A stretch of 41,109 bases of DNA from Globisporangium splendens (taxonomy: Eukaryota; Oomycota; Peronosporomycetes; Pythiales; Pythiaceae): the NCBI GenBank assembly GCA_006386115.1, contig VFIW01000183.1:1-41109 (forward strand). The letters run 5' to 3'. Below the pieces are notes generated by a model. It searched no databases. It was not told the origin of the DNA and saw only the letters and a list, made by a program, of their open reading frames with translations. Shown here piece after piece: positions 20,274 through 28,354 of this stretch. The position numbers and the translations under genes are program-made. Position 1 is the stretch's first letter, and every line of letters begins with the position of its first letter.

Positions 20274-21809
20274 ATGGCGACGAACAAATCGGTGCGCGAA
20301 AAGATCGCCCGAAGCGCGAGCGGTCCTGCAGAAGGACTCGTTCAAAGACTGCAGAAGCTCGACGCTGAGAAGCGCGAGGCGGCAAGCGCAAAACAACGCG
20401 CTGCCGCTGCGGTCACGTCTGCCACGGAAGACGTGAGCATGAGCGACGACGAGTCGACTCAATCGAAGACTGCTCCTGACGGTGTCAGTGAGCTGCAGTT
20501 TGGCGATCTCCCTGTCATCAAGCCGATGAGCAGGGCAAGCGACGCCGATGACGACACGGCAGTCGACTACCAAGAGTACTCACCCGAGGAAGGGGAGGAA
20601 GAGGAAGGCATCACCGTGAGGCGCGACTCCATCGACGAGTGGGTCGAGTATGAGGAGCTGCGTTACGGGAGCGGTAGCCCCGAACTGCACGAGTTGGAGC
20701 GAAATCCCTCGGCAGACGTCTCGATTTATCGGACGGAGGAAGAGAATGACGTCGCAAAGACTGTCAATGAAAGGGAGAAGGAGGAGGTCATCATTACCAA
20801 CAATGAGACCGGACTGGAACCACCACCAAAAGGTTCCGTCCATTTTTCGCTTCCCGTTATGCCGCCGCCAAAGGAATGGCCGACAGCGAAAACCCCGGCA
20901 AATTTACTTGCACGGGCGCGGGTTCCACTCGAGAGGTATGACTCCGAGTTCGCACGATGGCGCGAAGCCGATCTGCGAGGACGTGATGGGGCACTGCGCG
21001 TGCACCCGATCCCGGTTATCCTTTACGAAGGTGAGACCGAGGATCAATATGAAACCGCGTTCTTGGCATCAAGAACCGGTGTGAAACGCTTTGGGGCTGC
21101 GCGTACATTGGCCACCGATCCTGGGGCACAACGTAGCCAGCGCATGCAATTCGCTGTGCAGCGCGTACAAAAGTACCGCGAAGCAACAAAGAGTGATGAC
21201 CGTGCTCGCACGAGTCTCGGTATTAACAAGCGACAGATGGACGAGTCTCACTCGCCATCAACGCACGCTCAAAAGCGGCGACCATGTCGGGAACGTCCTC
21301 GAGGAGGCGCTCAGCAGGCTCCCATGAGCTCTGCGACAAATCGTATCCACGCCACTTCACAAGGTAGTGGGTGTTCCCCTTGCGCCGCTGCACACGCAGC
21401 AGGCGCTCGACATGGTAGTGGCGCTGTCCCTGCTTATCAATCAGCGGGACCGGTGGCGCCCTACCGCGCTTCAGCATCGGTGGTTGCACCTGATGCGATG
21501 GTTCAGATGGTTCACGCGAACGCATCGTCTTTGGGGGCGCTACAGCAAGACGTCCGTGCCCTTCGCCAGCAATATCTGGACGAGACCTCGCTGTTAAAGC
21601 AGAGGGTGACGGCGCTTGAGACGGAGCTGAGGGAAGCTCGTCAGATGCTGGAGGAGTACCATGTCCGCGGGAAGAACTTCCACGCGAGGTACGCTCCGCG
21701 AGTGAAGACGCTTTGGGAGAGGCACAACGCGCTCGTGTCTCGATGGGCGGCGTCTGAGCCCCCTGATGAGACCGACGTGCTCCCGCACTGGGATAAGAAT
21801 CCGCAGTAG
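20274..21809 (+). CDS. antisense accessory open frame of the inner chromovirus (unknown protein)
   Basis: A 511-residue open frame on the strand opposite gag-pol. The ATG at 20274 has a good context (GTGATGG). The N-terminal third is charged and Ala-rich (VQRLQKLDAEKREAASAKQ), then strongly acidic (EYSPEEGEEEEG). A middle block follows (PANLLARARVPLERYDSEFARWREADLRG; FAVQRVQKYREA), then a low-complexity stretch (about 323-410). The C-terminus has a long heptad coiled coil (about 420-464; LLKQRVTALETELREAR) and a Trp/His-containing tail (RVKTLWERHNALVSRW). It resembles no family I know. It overlaps pol antisense by about 590 bp. Its structured part lies over pol's Pro/Ser linker, its low-complexity part over the pol chromodomain, and its stop coincides with the edge of the GPY/F module. 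Expression is unknown. Antisense extra frames are reported in some plant LTR elements, so an accessory gene is plausible. Confidence 0.6.
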   Translation: MATNKSVREKIARSASGPAEGLVQRLQKLDAEKREAASAKQRAAAAVTSATEDVSMSDDESTQSKTAPDGVSELQFGDLPVIKPMSRASDADDDTAVDYQEYSPEEGEEEEGITVRRDSIDEWVEYEELRYGSGSPELHELERNPSADVSIYRTEEENDVAKTVNEREKEEVIITNNETGLEPPPKGSVHFSLPVMPPPKEWPTAKTPANLLARARVPLERYDSEFARWREADLRGRDGALRVHPIPVILYEGETEDQYETAFLASRTGVKRFGAARTLATDPGAQRSQRMQFAVQRVQKYREATKSDDRARTSLGINKRQMDESHSPSTHAQKRRPCRERPRGGAQQAPMSSATNRIHATSQGSGCSPCAAAHAAGARHGSGAVPAYQSAGPVAPYRASASVVAPDAMVQMVHANASSLGALQQDVRALRQQYLDETSLLKQRVTALETELREARQMLEEYHVRGKNFHARYAPRVKTLWERHNALVSRWAASEPPDETDVLPHWDKNPQ

Positions 21810-22356
21810 CGTCATGGTAGCGTTTCAGCAAACCCACGTAGAACACGGGGTGCGTTGCCATTCGCGTTGGGAGATCGAGCTTGTAATTCAAGTCTCCAAT
21901 CTTCTCCACAACAGTGTACGGCCCGATGAATCGTGGCAACAACTTACTCCCGCTGGGGAGCGTTGTGACTGCATCGTTTGGTAGGTTTTTAATGCTTAAA
22001 AGCACTTTATCACCCACACAAAACGTTTGTTTGTTCTTTCTACCCGATTTATCGGCGTAGAGCTTTTGCTTGTCTTGCGCAGCAGCTAGTTGGTCGCGTA
22101 CGCGACGCAACAATGCTGCGCGCTCATCGACAAATTGCCGCGCTGCCGCGACGGCTTTGTCTTGCTTTTTCGTTGCTCTCGCAGCGCGTGCTGCAGAGAG
22201 ATCTATTTCTGCGCCGGTGGGTGACACCGCGCGCTCTCCCTTTCGTGGCTGACGCTCGCACGAGCAGTCGCCTGATTCTGTCTGAGACTGGCTATTTTTG
22301 GCATGAGTACCGTAACTCGGTACCGTGGGAGATCGATCTATAGGGACACGAGTACC
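21223..22356 (-). pseudogene. inner pol 3' part: integrase GPY/F module, linker, chromodomain
   Basis: Open continuation of the inner Pol after the 45-bp array, in a different frame from the upstream part. It holds the helix before the GPY/F module (ALLRRVRDQLAAAQDKQK), the module itself (FIGPYTVVEKIGDLNYKL to HPVFYVGLLKRYH), a linker of about 125 residues rich in Pro and Ser, and a chromodomain (HYHVERLLRVQRRKG; YLVKWRGYDLSQSSWEPAERL) at 21226-21420. Chromodomains on integrase steer insertion toward modified histones. The segment has no ATG of its own, so as things stand it is not translated from the element's RNA. Confidence 0.85.
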
Positions 22357-22652
22357 TCAGTACCGTGGGACTCAGTACCGTGGGAGATCGATCTATAGGG
22401 ACACGAGTACCGTAACTCGGTACCGTGGGAGATCGATCTATAGGGACACGAGTACCGTAACTCGGTACCGTGGGAGATCGATCTATAGGGACACGAGTAC
22501 CGTAACTCAGTACCGTGGGAGATCGATCTATAGGGACACGAGTACCGTAACTCGGTACCGTGGGAGATCGATCTATAGGGACACGAGTACCGTAACTCGG
22601 TACCGTGGGAGATCGATCTATAGGGACACGAGTACCGTAACTCAGTACCGTG
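22305..22652 (-). repeat. 45-bp tandem repeat array inside inner pol (seven copies)
   Basis: Seven copies of a 45 bp unit. Each contains the palindromes CGGTACCG and GATCGATC and the string CTATAGGGACACGAGTAC, and codes in pol frame for a 15-residue unit (SYGTRVPIDRSPTVP). Units are almost identical (CTCGG/CTCAG variants), so the array is recent. A 16-base partial unit at 22356-22371 replaces six bases of a normal unit, a net gain of ten bases that shifts the frame. The array lies between the integrase core and the GPY/F module. Confidence 0.95.
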
Positions 22653-25600
22653 TTTTTCTCTCCAAATGTGGAACGCGTGCCGTCCGGTAAGACCGTGACA
22701 GATTCGAAGTGCGACCGCACAGGCGGCGCATCGCGCGCGTCCACGTGAGCGGTTAACGCCACGTCTGGTGACGGAGGTCGCGCACTCGCATCGAGCGCAG
22801 CGAGTTGCCCTCCCACCGCAGAATATTCGACGCCCTCAAACAGAGTGGCGGGTACGCGCGGGTGCCGCAGCGAGTTAAAATAGAACGGAGTCACGGCCGT
22901 AGAGGCGTGCTCGCTGCTATTTATAGCAAACTCGGCGTACGGCAGCCAGCGGCTCCAGTCGCGGGGATGATCGACAGCGATGCTGCGAAGAATATCCTCG
23001 ACGACACGGTTCACGCGCTCGGTTTGCCCGTCTGTCTCGGGATGATCGGCAGTGGACATCGCCAGATCTGTGCCGAGCAGGTGAAAGAGTTCGCGCCAAA
23101 AGGCAGCGGTGAAACGCGGGTCCCGGTCTGATACAATAGACTCGGGCAAGCCGTGATAGCGGAACACGTGCTCTAAAAATAGGCACGCCGTCTCTTGGGC
23201 AGTGACATGCTTGCGCACAGGTGCAACATGCACCATTTTGCTCAGTCGGTCGACGAACACGACGACGCCTGTGTTGCGCGCCTTGTCTTCCGGGAAACCG
23301 AAGACGAAATCCATGCTGACCGACTTCCAGCAATCTTGCGGAATCGGCAGCGGATGCAGCGGCGCTTTGTTCTTGCCCGCAGGCTTCACGCGCTGGCACT
23401 GTTCGCATGAACGTACATAATTGGCCACCCATTTGTACTGGTGTGGCCACCAAAACACATTGGACACTTGCAAGAAGGTCTTTTCACGCCCGAGATGCCC
23501 ACTCGCTGGCGCATCGTGAAACTCATGAAGGATCGAAAGTTTCAGATCCTGGTCATGCGGTACATACACACGCGGGTAATCGAAGTTGGACAGTTGATGC
23601 CACAACAACCCGTCGTGATAACTAAACCGAGCAAGCTTTGACTCGAGTTTGGCAGGCAATGACTCTTTCGACGAGCCGTCAAAGTGAGCAATCAACAAGC
23701 GACATTCATCGTCCTTTGGATAAAGCGACTGAATATTGTCCTTGAGCTTTGTTTGCACTCGACTGATGCTCAGATGCATGAGATCAGGAGCGCGCTCCGA
23801 ACACAGAGCGTCGGCGCTGTTGTCAACGCTCGACTCGTAATCTGGACGGCGCGAAAGCGCGTCCGCCAGAACATTTTCCTTTTCCGGCTTGTATTCGACC
23901 CGAAAGTTGAACTCGGAGAAGAATGCAAGCCATCGCGCCATTCGCTGCGACAGATGGGGAGAATTAATCGCGGTCCGCAAGGACGCGTGATCCGTGTACA
24001 CAACAAACGGTGTCGCACCCAAAAGGTGGACCCTGAACTTCAAGAGAGCGTACTTGATCGCAAGCAGCTCCTTGTCGTGCACAGGATAGTTCTTTTCAGC
24101 TGCTTTAAGCAGTCTGCTTTGGTATGATACGACGCGCTCATGGCCGTCATCATCCTTCTGCATCAGCGCACAGCCGATTGCAAAATCGCTGGCATCGCAC
24201 ACGACACTGAAAGCTTTCGTGTGGTCCGGCAACGCCAGGACAGGAGCGCGAACAAGCGACTCCTTCACGTCAATGAATGCATTCATGACATCGCTGGTCC
24301 AGTCCCATTCGACATCCTTTTTCAAGAGATGCGTGAGCGGACGGACTCTCGCCGCATAGTTGTGGCTGTACTTGTGCAAATAGTTTGCCAAGCCAAGCCA
24401 CTTGCGCAAATCCTTGACGTTCTTTGGGATCGGCCAGTCGGCGATCGCCTTGATCTTCTCTGGGTCCGCGCGGACTCCAGCTTTGCCAACATAGCAGCCC
24501 AGGATCGGAATCTCTGAGGCGCCAAAGATGCACTTCTTCAGGTTGCAATACAGACTGTTGTCTCGTAAGCACTGCAACACTGAGCGCAAATGTCTCTTGT
24601 GCACGTCAACGGCGCTGAGATCTCCTTCGGCACGACTGTGCACGAAGATGTCATCGAAGTAGCTCGGTGCGTACGCACGATGAGGACGCAGAAGATGCGT
24701 TACCAGACGATTGAACGTCGCTGGTGCATTCTTCAGACCTTGCGGCATAACGAGCCACTCCCACAGCATTCCGCTGGGTGTGCTTACTGCCGTCAAGGGA
24801 ACGTCACTCTCTCGCATGAGGATCTGATAGAACCCATCCATCAGATCCAATGCTGAGAACACAGTTGAGCCGCCCATGGAGTCGATCAAGACATCCTTTC
24901 TTGGGATCGGTGTTTGTGCTGGAATGGTGGCGGCGTTCAGCTTGTTGAAAGCGTGAACAATGCGCCAGCCACCAGTCGCTTTCCGCACACAAAACGTGGG
25001 TGAGCTATGTGGAGACTTGCTTTCTCTCACATGACCGGCGAGGGCTCGTTTCGCGAAGAACTCGTCGATTGCCTCAACCTGCTCGCGGGGCAGCGGCCAT
25101 TGTCTGGTCACGCAATATTTGCTCCCGGGCTCGAGATCGATCTCGTGCCGTACGCCACGGTCAACGGGCAGGGCACTTGGCACTTTGTCGGGAAACACAT
25201 CTTTGAACTCCCACAACAAGTCAAAGTATGGACTGCCTTTCACGGCGTCCCAGTCCTGAGCAGCAAACCGCCTCTGTTTGTCTGACTCCAAAACACTCTC
25301 ATCCGCAGTGGACGAGGTGCACAGTTCGCTACGCGTAAACGCGGTAGGAACGACGATCTCGCGGATCTGATCACGCTCTAGCTCCGTAAGAAAGAGCTCG
25401 AAGCTCATTTCTTCGAGGGATACGATCGCCTCAACGGTACTCGGCAGCCCATGGAGCGCCGCAAATTCAGCGAAGAACACTTCGTCTGATGCGTTTGCTT
25501 CCGGACTGCGCTTTGCGCGTCTGAGTGCCACGTCAACGTGAGCGCGATCTATCGACGGATCCGAGATCCTGTCAAAGGCGCGCAGCGAAGCTGCAGCTGC

Positions 25601-25861
25601 GTCGAGAGATGGGGCAATCGTGTGCGAGGCGGCCGTTTCCTCGGCAACAGATGCCAATGCACTGTCTCTCTTGCGAGCTGACAACTTGCGTCGCCCTCGT
25701 CGGTTGATGCGAACACGCGACCTCGCGGTTCTGAGCTCCAGTACTGCACCGTCAGGGTGGTACGAGCTGGCTGACGCGTGTACACCTGTACTGTCGCTGT
25801 CACTTGCGGGGGCTGGCTCAGATGCTCTGGAGCCGCACACTTGCGCACCAGTGTCCACGTC

Positions 25862-26034
25862 TGGACTTTCTGGCGCTTCCGCACAAACTGGGCTACCTGC
25901 CACAGTATATCGCTTCGCTGGGCTACCTGCCTCAGCGCATCTTCTTGCTGGGCTCTCTGCCGCAGCGTGTGTGTTTGAAGCGGGGCTACCTGCCGCCGCG
26001 TGTCTTCCAGCTGGGCTCCCTGCCGCAGCGTGTT
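25862..26034 (-). repeat. degenerate HAAAGSPA repeats between protease and RT of inner pol
   Basis: Five or six imperfect copies of an octapeptide-like unit (HAAAGSPA, HAAAESPA, CAEAGSPA, YTVAGSPV). The divergence between units shows they are older than the 45-bp array. They form a low-complexity spacer, not a domain. Confidence 0.75.
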
Positions 26035-26531
26035 TAATGCTCACATCCATAGCGTGGAAATATTCCCGCAATCTTCGCTCTTCACCAGAGGAAGGGGTGG
26101 AGCTCCCGATTGTGCGTGCTCGCCAATCGATCCAAGGCTGATGTTTCGCCAGCCAAGGCATTCCTAGGATGAGGTCGTACTTCGACCCCATCGCTAGTAC
26201 TACGAATGTTTCTTTGCAGACAAAGTCGCAAAATCTGAAAGAGAGTTCAACTCGAACTCCTTCAGTGTGTACTGTCGACCCATCGGCCAGACGTACGATC
26301 ATCTTCTCGCGCTTGCCAGTGTGGACAAGTCGCTCATACGCTTGCAGACTCTGTTTCAGAGCTGACTTAGAGACGAAGTTCTGTGACGCACCGCAGTCAA
26401 CAAGAACCGTCATTTTCTTCTCATAGCCCTTCACATCGGCGCTATATACCAACATCTCACTCGGAGCCTTGTTGCCAAGAGCTCCTGGGACTAAGCTTCC
26501 CATCTGCACGACTCTAGTAGTCGGCGACGCC

Positions 26532-26590
26532 GAAGCTATAGAGTCCGTCTCAGTAGAGCGTCCCGCTTCTGCTGAGACGTTCCGTTTCCC
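26532..26590 (-). promoter_or_regulatory. -1 ribosomal frameshift signal between inner gag and pol
   Basis: On the minus strand the heptamer GGGAAAC (26590-26584) sits in gag phase as G GGA AAC, the X XXY YYZ form. Four bases later begins an 8-bp perfect stem, CGTCTCAG (26579-26572) with CTGAGACG (26553-26546), around an 18-base loop. The loop can form a small inner hairpin (AGCG/CGCT). Five loop bases (GAAGC, 26569-26565) could pair with GCTTC at 26536-26532 to make a pseudoknot. The gag stop is at 26538-26536, right after the stem. Pol lies exactly in the -1 frame. Confidence 0.85.
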
Positions 26591-27729
26591 TTTCTTGCCG
26601 CAGCGGATCTGCCACCTCGATGAGCGTGGCTGCCGCGCGGCGGTTGGTAGTCTCTCGCCTGATTTCCAGTGCGAGGAGCGGACTGCCTTGGAGCGGGACA
26701 CTTCGACTGATAGTGTCCTCGCTTGCCACAATTGAAGCAGGTCACTTCGGCACTGCTAAGATCCATTGGCATCGGGCCATGGAAGCGCTGGCTGTTCGTG
26801 ACTGCTCGGTGGCTGGTATGCGCACCATTGTGGCGGCCAGCGTTCCAATCAGGTCGACTGACTCTGAATGATTGCTGCTCAACGAGCGCAATGCGGATCG
26901 CATCTTCCATCGTGGCCGGCAAGCGTCGGTACAGCTCCTGACGCGCTGGTCCACTGTTGAGGCCGTTGAGAAACGCAGGCACTTTCACAGACTCAGGCAA
27001 AGGGCTGGTCGTGATCGCCGCGCATAGGCTTCTCATCTCCTGGATGTATCGTTCCAGCGAGAGCTTCCCTTGTCTCAAGGAGAAGAAACGACCTTGCAAC
27101 AGCACTTCGTTGTTCGGAGGCTGATACATGGCGGTGATTTTCGCACGGAAAATATCCCACGTGTCGAACGCACACTCATCGGCGAGCAACGTCGAGAATG
27201 CCCATTCCGACGCTCGACCGCGCAGGTTCGAGATGGCGAAAGACACCATCTGCTCGTTGCTGTCGATGAGCTGAGCCTTGGCGCAACGCTCCACGGCGAG
27301 TAGCCAGTGGATGAGCTTGTCGCCATCCGCACCATCGAATTTCGGAGCGTCAATCTTGACAGCTCTTGGGCGGGGAGTTTGGGACGTGGGTGTCTGAGGC
27401 GCAGCAGCCGCACTCGACAAAGACGTGGCTGCACCAGCAACCACAGATACCACTCGCTCGAGCGCTTCACGCGACTCAGCAGCTGAGCGCAGCATCTCTG
27501 CGGTCAAGCTTGCGGTGGCTTGCATTTGTGCTTGCGCACTTCGCTCTCCTTCGAGGCGCTGAGCGTTCGAGAAGTTCTCGAACTGCTCGAGTCGAAAGAT
27601 TTGCTGCTCCGGCGACGCCGAGAGCAACTCTAGCGCGACTTGGTCGCCTAGAGCTTGTGCCATTCGGGTCAGCACACTCCGGTGTTCAGCCGAGAGGTGC
27701 GGGAACTGCGCAGGGTCAATTGACGCCAT
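26536..27729 (-). CDS. inner chromovirus Gag
   Basis: A 397-residue Gag. An N-terminal helical region (SVLTRMAQALGDQVALELL; EQFENFSNAQRL) leads to the core retrotransposon-gag fold (VKIDAPKFDGADGDKLIHWL; WDIFRAKITAMYQPPN; LSLERYIQEMRSLCAAI; VPAFLNGLNSGPARQELYR). A CCHC zinc knuckle (CFNCGKRGHYQSKC) and a basic tail follow. It forms the particle and binds element RNA. The ATG at 27729 is the first in frame after the PBS. The stop follows the frameshift hairpin. The frame is intact. Confidence 0.92.
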   Translation of the reverse strand: MASIDPAQFPHLSAEHRSVLTRMAQALGDQVALELLSASPEQQIFRLEQFENFSNAQRLEGERSAQAQMQATASLTAEMLRSAAESREALERVVSVVAGAATSLSSAAAAPQTPTSQTPRPRAVKIDAPKFDGADGDKLIHWLLAVERCAKAQLIDSNEQMVSFAISNLRGRASEWAFSTLLADECAFDTWDIFRAKITAMYQPPNNEVLLQGRFFSLRQGKLSLERYIQEMRSLCAAITTSPLPESVKVPAFLNGLNSGPARQELYRRLPATMEDAIRIALVEQQSFRVSRPDWNAGRHNGAHTSHRAVTNSQRFHGPMPMDLSSAEVTCFNCGKRGHYQSKCPAPRQSAPRTGNQARDYQPPRGSHAHRGGRSAAARKGNGTSQQKRDALLRRTL

Positions 27730-27789
27730 GGTGAATCCTTGAGGAAGCGATTCAGGCAGTCACCTCTGCCGGGTCGTAGATTGACTACG

Positions 27790-27799
27790 AGTGCTACCA
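27790..27799 (-). other. primer binding site of inner element
   Basis: On the minus strand TGGTAGCACT lies two bases after the 5' LTR, the same ten bases and spacing as the outer element's PBS at 17016-17025. Confidence 0.75.
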
Positions 27800-27801
27800 G
27801 T

Positions 27802-28349
27802 TGTAACCGGACACTTCCGAGTTACGCAGCACGGTACGTGTGTGAGGAAGCGTGTGCACGACTTCTCTCAAGGACTCTGTTCCAAGAGCTGTTGCCTGCT
27901 TCCTGCAGTGCAACGATCGGTTACCTATAGATCTCTATAGAGTAACCGTCAATAACTAAAGACTTAGTCAGAGGTAAAAATGGAACTGTTTATTTGTTGG
28001 GGGTTGCCCTTTGCAGGATACCCTGAGTTATCTTTAGTTCACTATCTAGCATAGTGAACCTCCGCTTATTTCAATGTGGACATAAGTGAATGGCTCTGAA
28101 TTGCCGTGTTATTCAATTGGTCTAAAAGCATATAGTTTTAGCCTATGAGAGTCGTGTCTGTGACCGGCCTCTAATCAGAGTAGCTTGGCTACCTTTGTGG
28201 TTCGAGTAAGTGCGGCGAACCTAATGGATCGGCTGCTTTGGTGTTTCTCGTAGCTAAGTACGGAAACTTTAGTTGCATGCGGACTTAGTCCAATGCCAAC
28301 AGATTGAGCTAAGTTGCTGCGGTGCAACTTAGCGTGTGACCCCGTTACA
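27802..28349 (-). repeat. LTR of inner chromovirus (5' LTR by element orientation, 548 bp)
   Basis: Same length as 19561-20108 with five transitions. TATTC duplication follows at 28350-28354. Confidence 0.95.
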
Positions 28350-28354
28350 TATTC

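Larger units (their letters stand above)
22292..26731 (-). pseudogene. inner chromovirus pol: protease, RT, RNase H, integrase core
   Basis: The frame is open from 26731, but translation most likely enters by a -1 shift at 26584-26590. Residue numbers count from 26731. The aspartic protease has VDCGAS at about 111-116 and ILGMPW. A repeat-rich spacer covers about 234-290. RT runs from about 505 (DLLWEFKDVFPDKVP) with FSALDLMDGFYQI and the active-site YFDD (691-694). RNase H has VVCDASDFAIG, DKELLAIKYAL and YTDHASL. The integrase has an HHCC finger (FHDAPASGHL to CEQC) and the DDE triad at about D1141 (SMDFVFGF), D1202 (SDRDPRF) and E1238 (DGQTERVN). The frame then enters the 45-bp array and stops at 22292. 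Everything up to the array looks intact, so the array is the main lesion. Confidence 0.9.
19561..28349 (-). mobile_element. inner Ty3/Gypsy chromovirus nested in the outer element's RT
   Basis: An 8789 bp element in minus orientation, bounded by 548 bp LTRs and TATTC duplications. Read on the minus strand the order is: 5' LTR (28349-27802), PBS, gag (27729-26536), a -1 frameshift signal, pol (protease, RT, RNase H, integrase), a 45-bp tandem array that breaks the frame, GPY/F module and chromodomain (to 21223), a 1.1 kb 3' region, G-rich polypurine tract and 3' LTR. A 511-codon open frame runs antisense from the 3' region into pol. The LTRs differ at five of 548 positions, all transitions. 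Its GC-rich coding text contrasts with the more AT-rich outer pol. Confidence 0.95.

Noticed and set aside
22305..22652. CRISPR-like array
   Set aside because: The units are contiguous, with no unique spacers. It lies in a eukaryotic retrotransposon.
22325..22690. Plus-strand open frame over the 45-bp array
   Set aside because: Any array with a unit length divisible by three is open in several frames. The reading is a by-product of the pol repeat.
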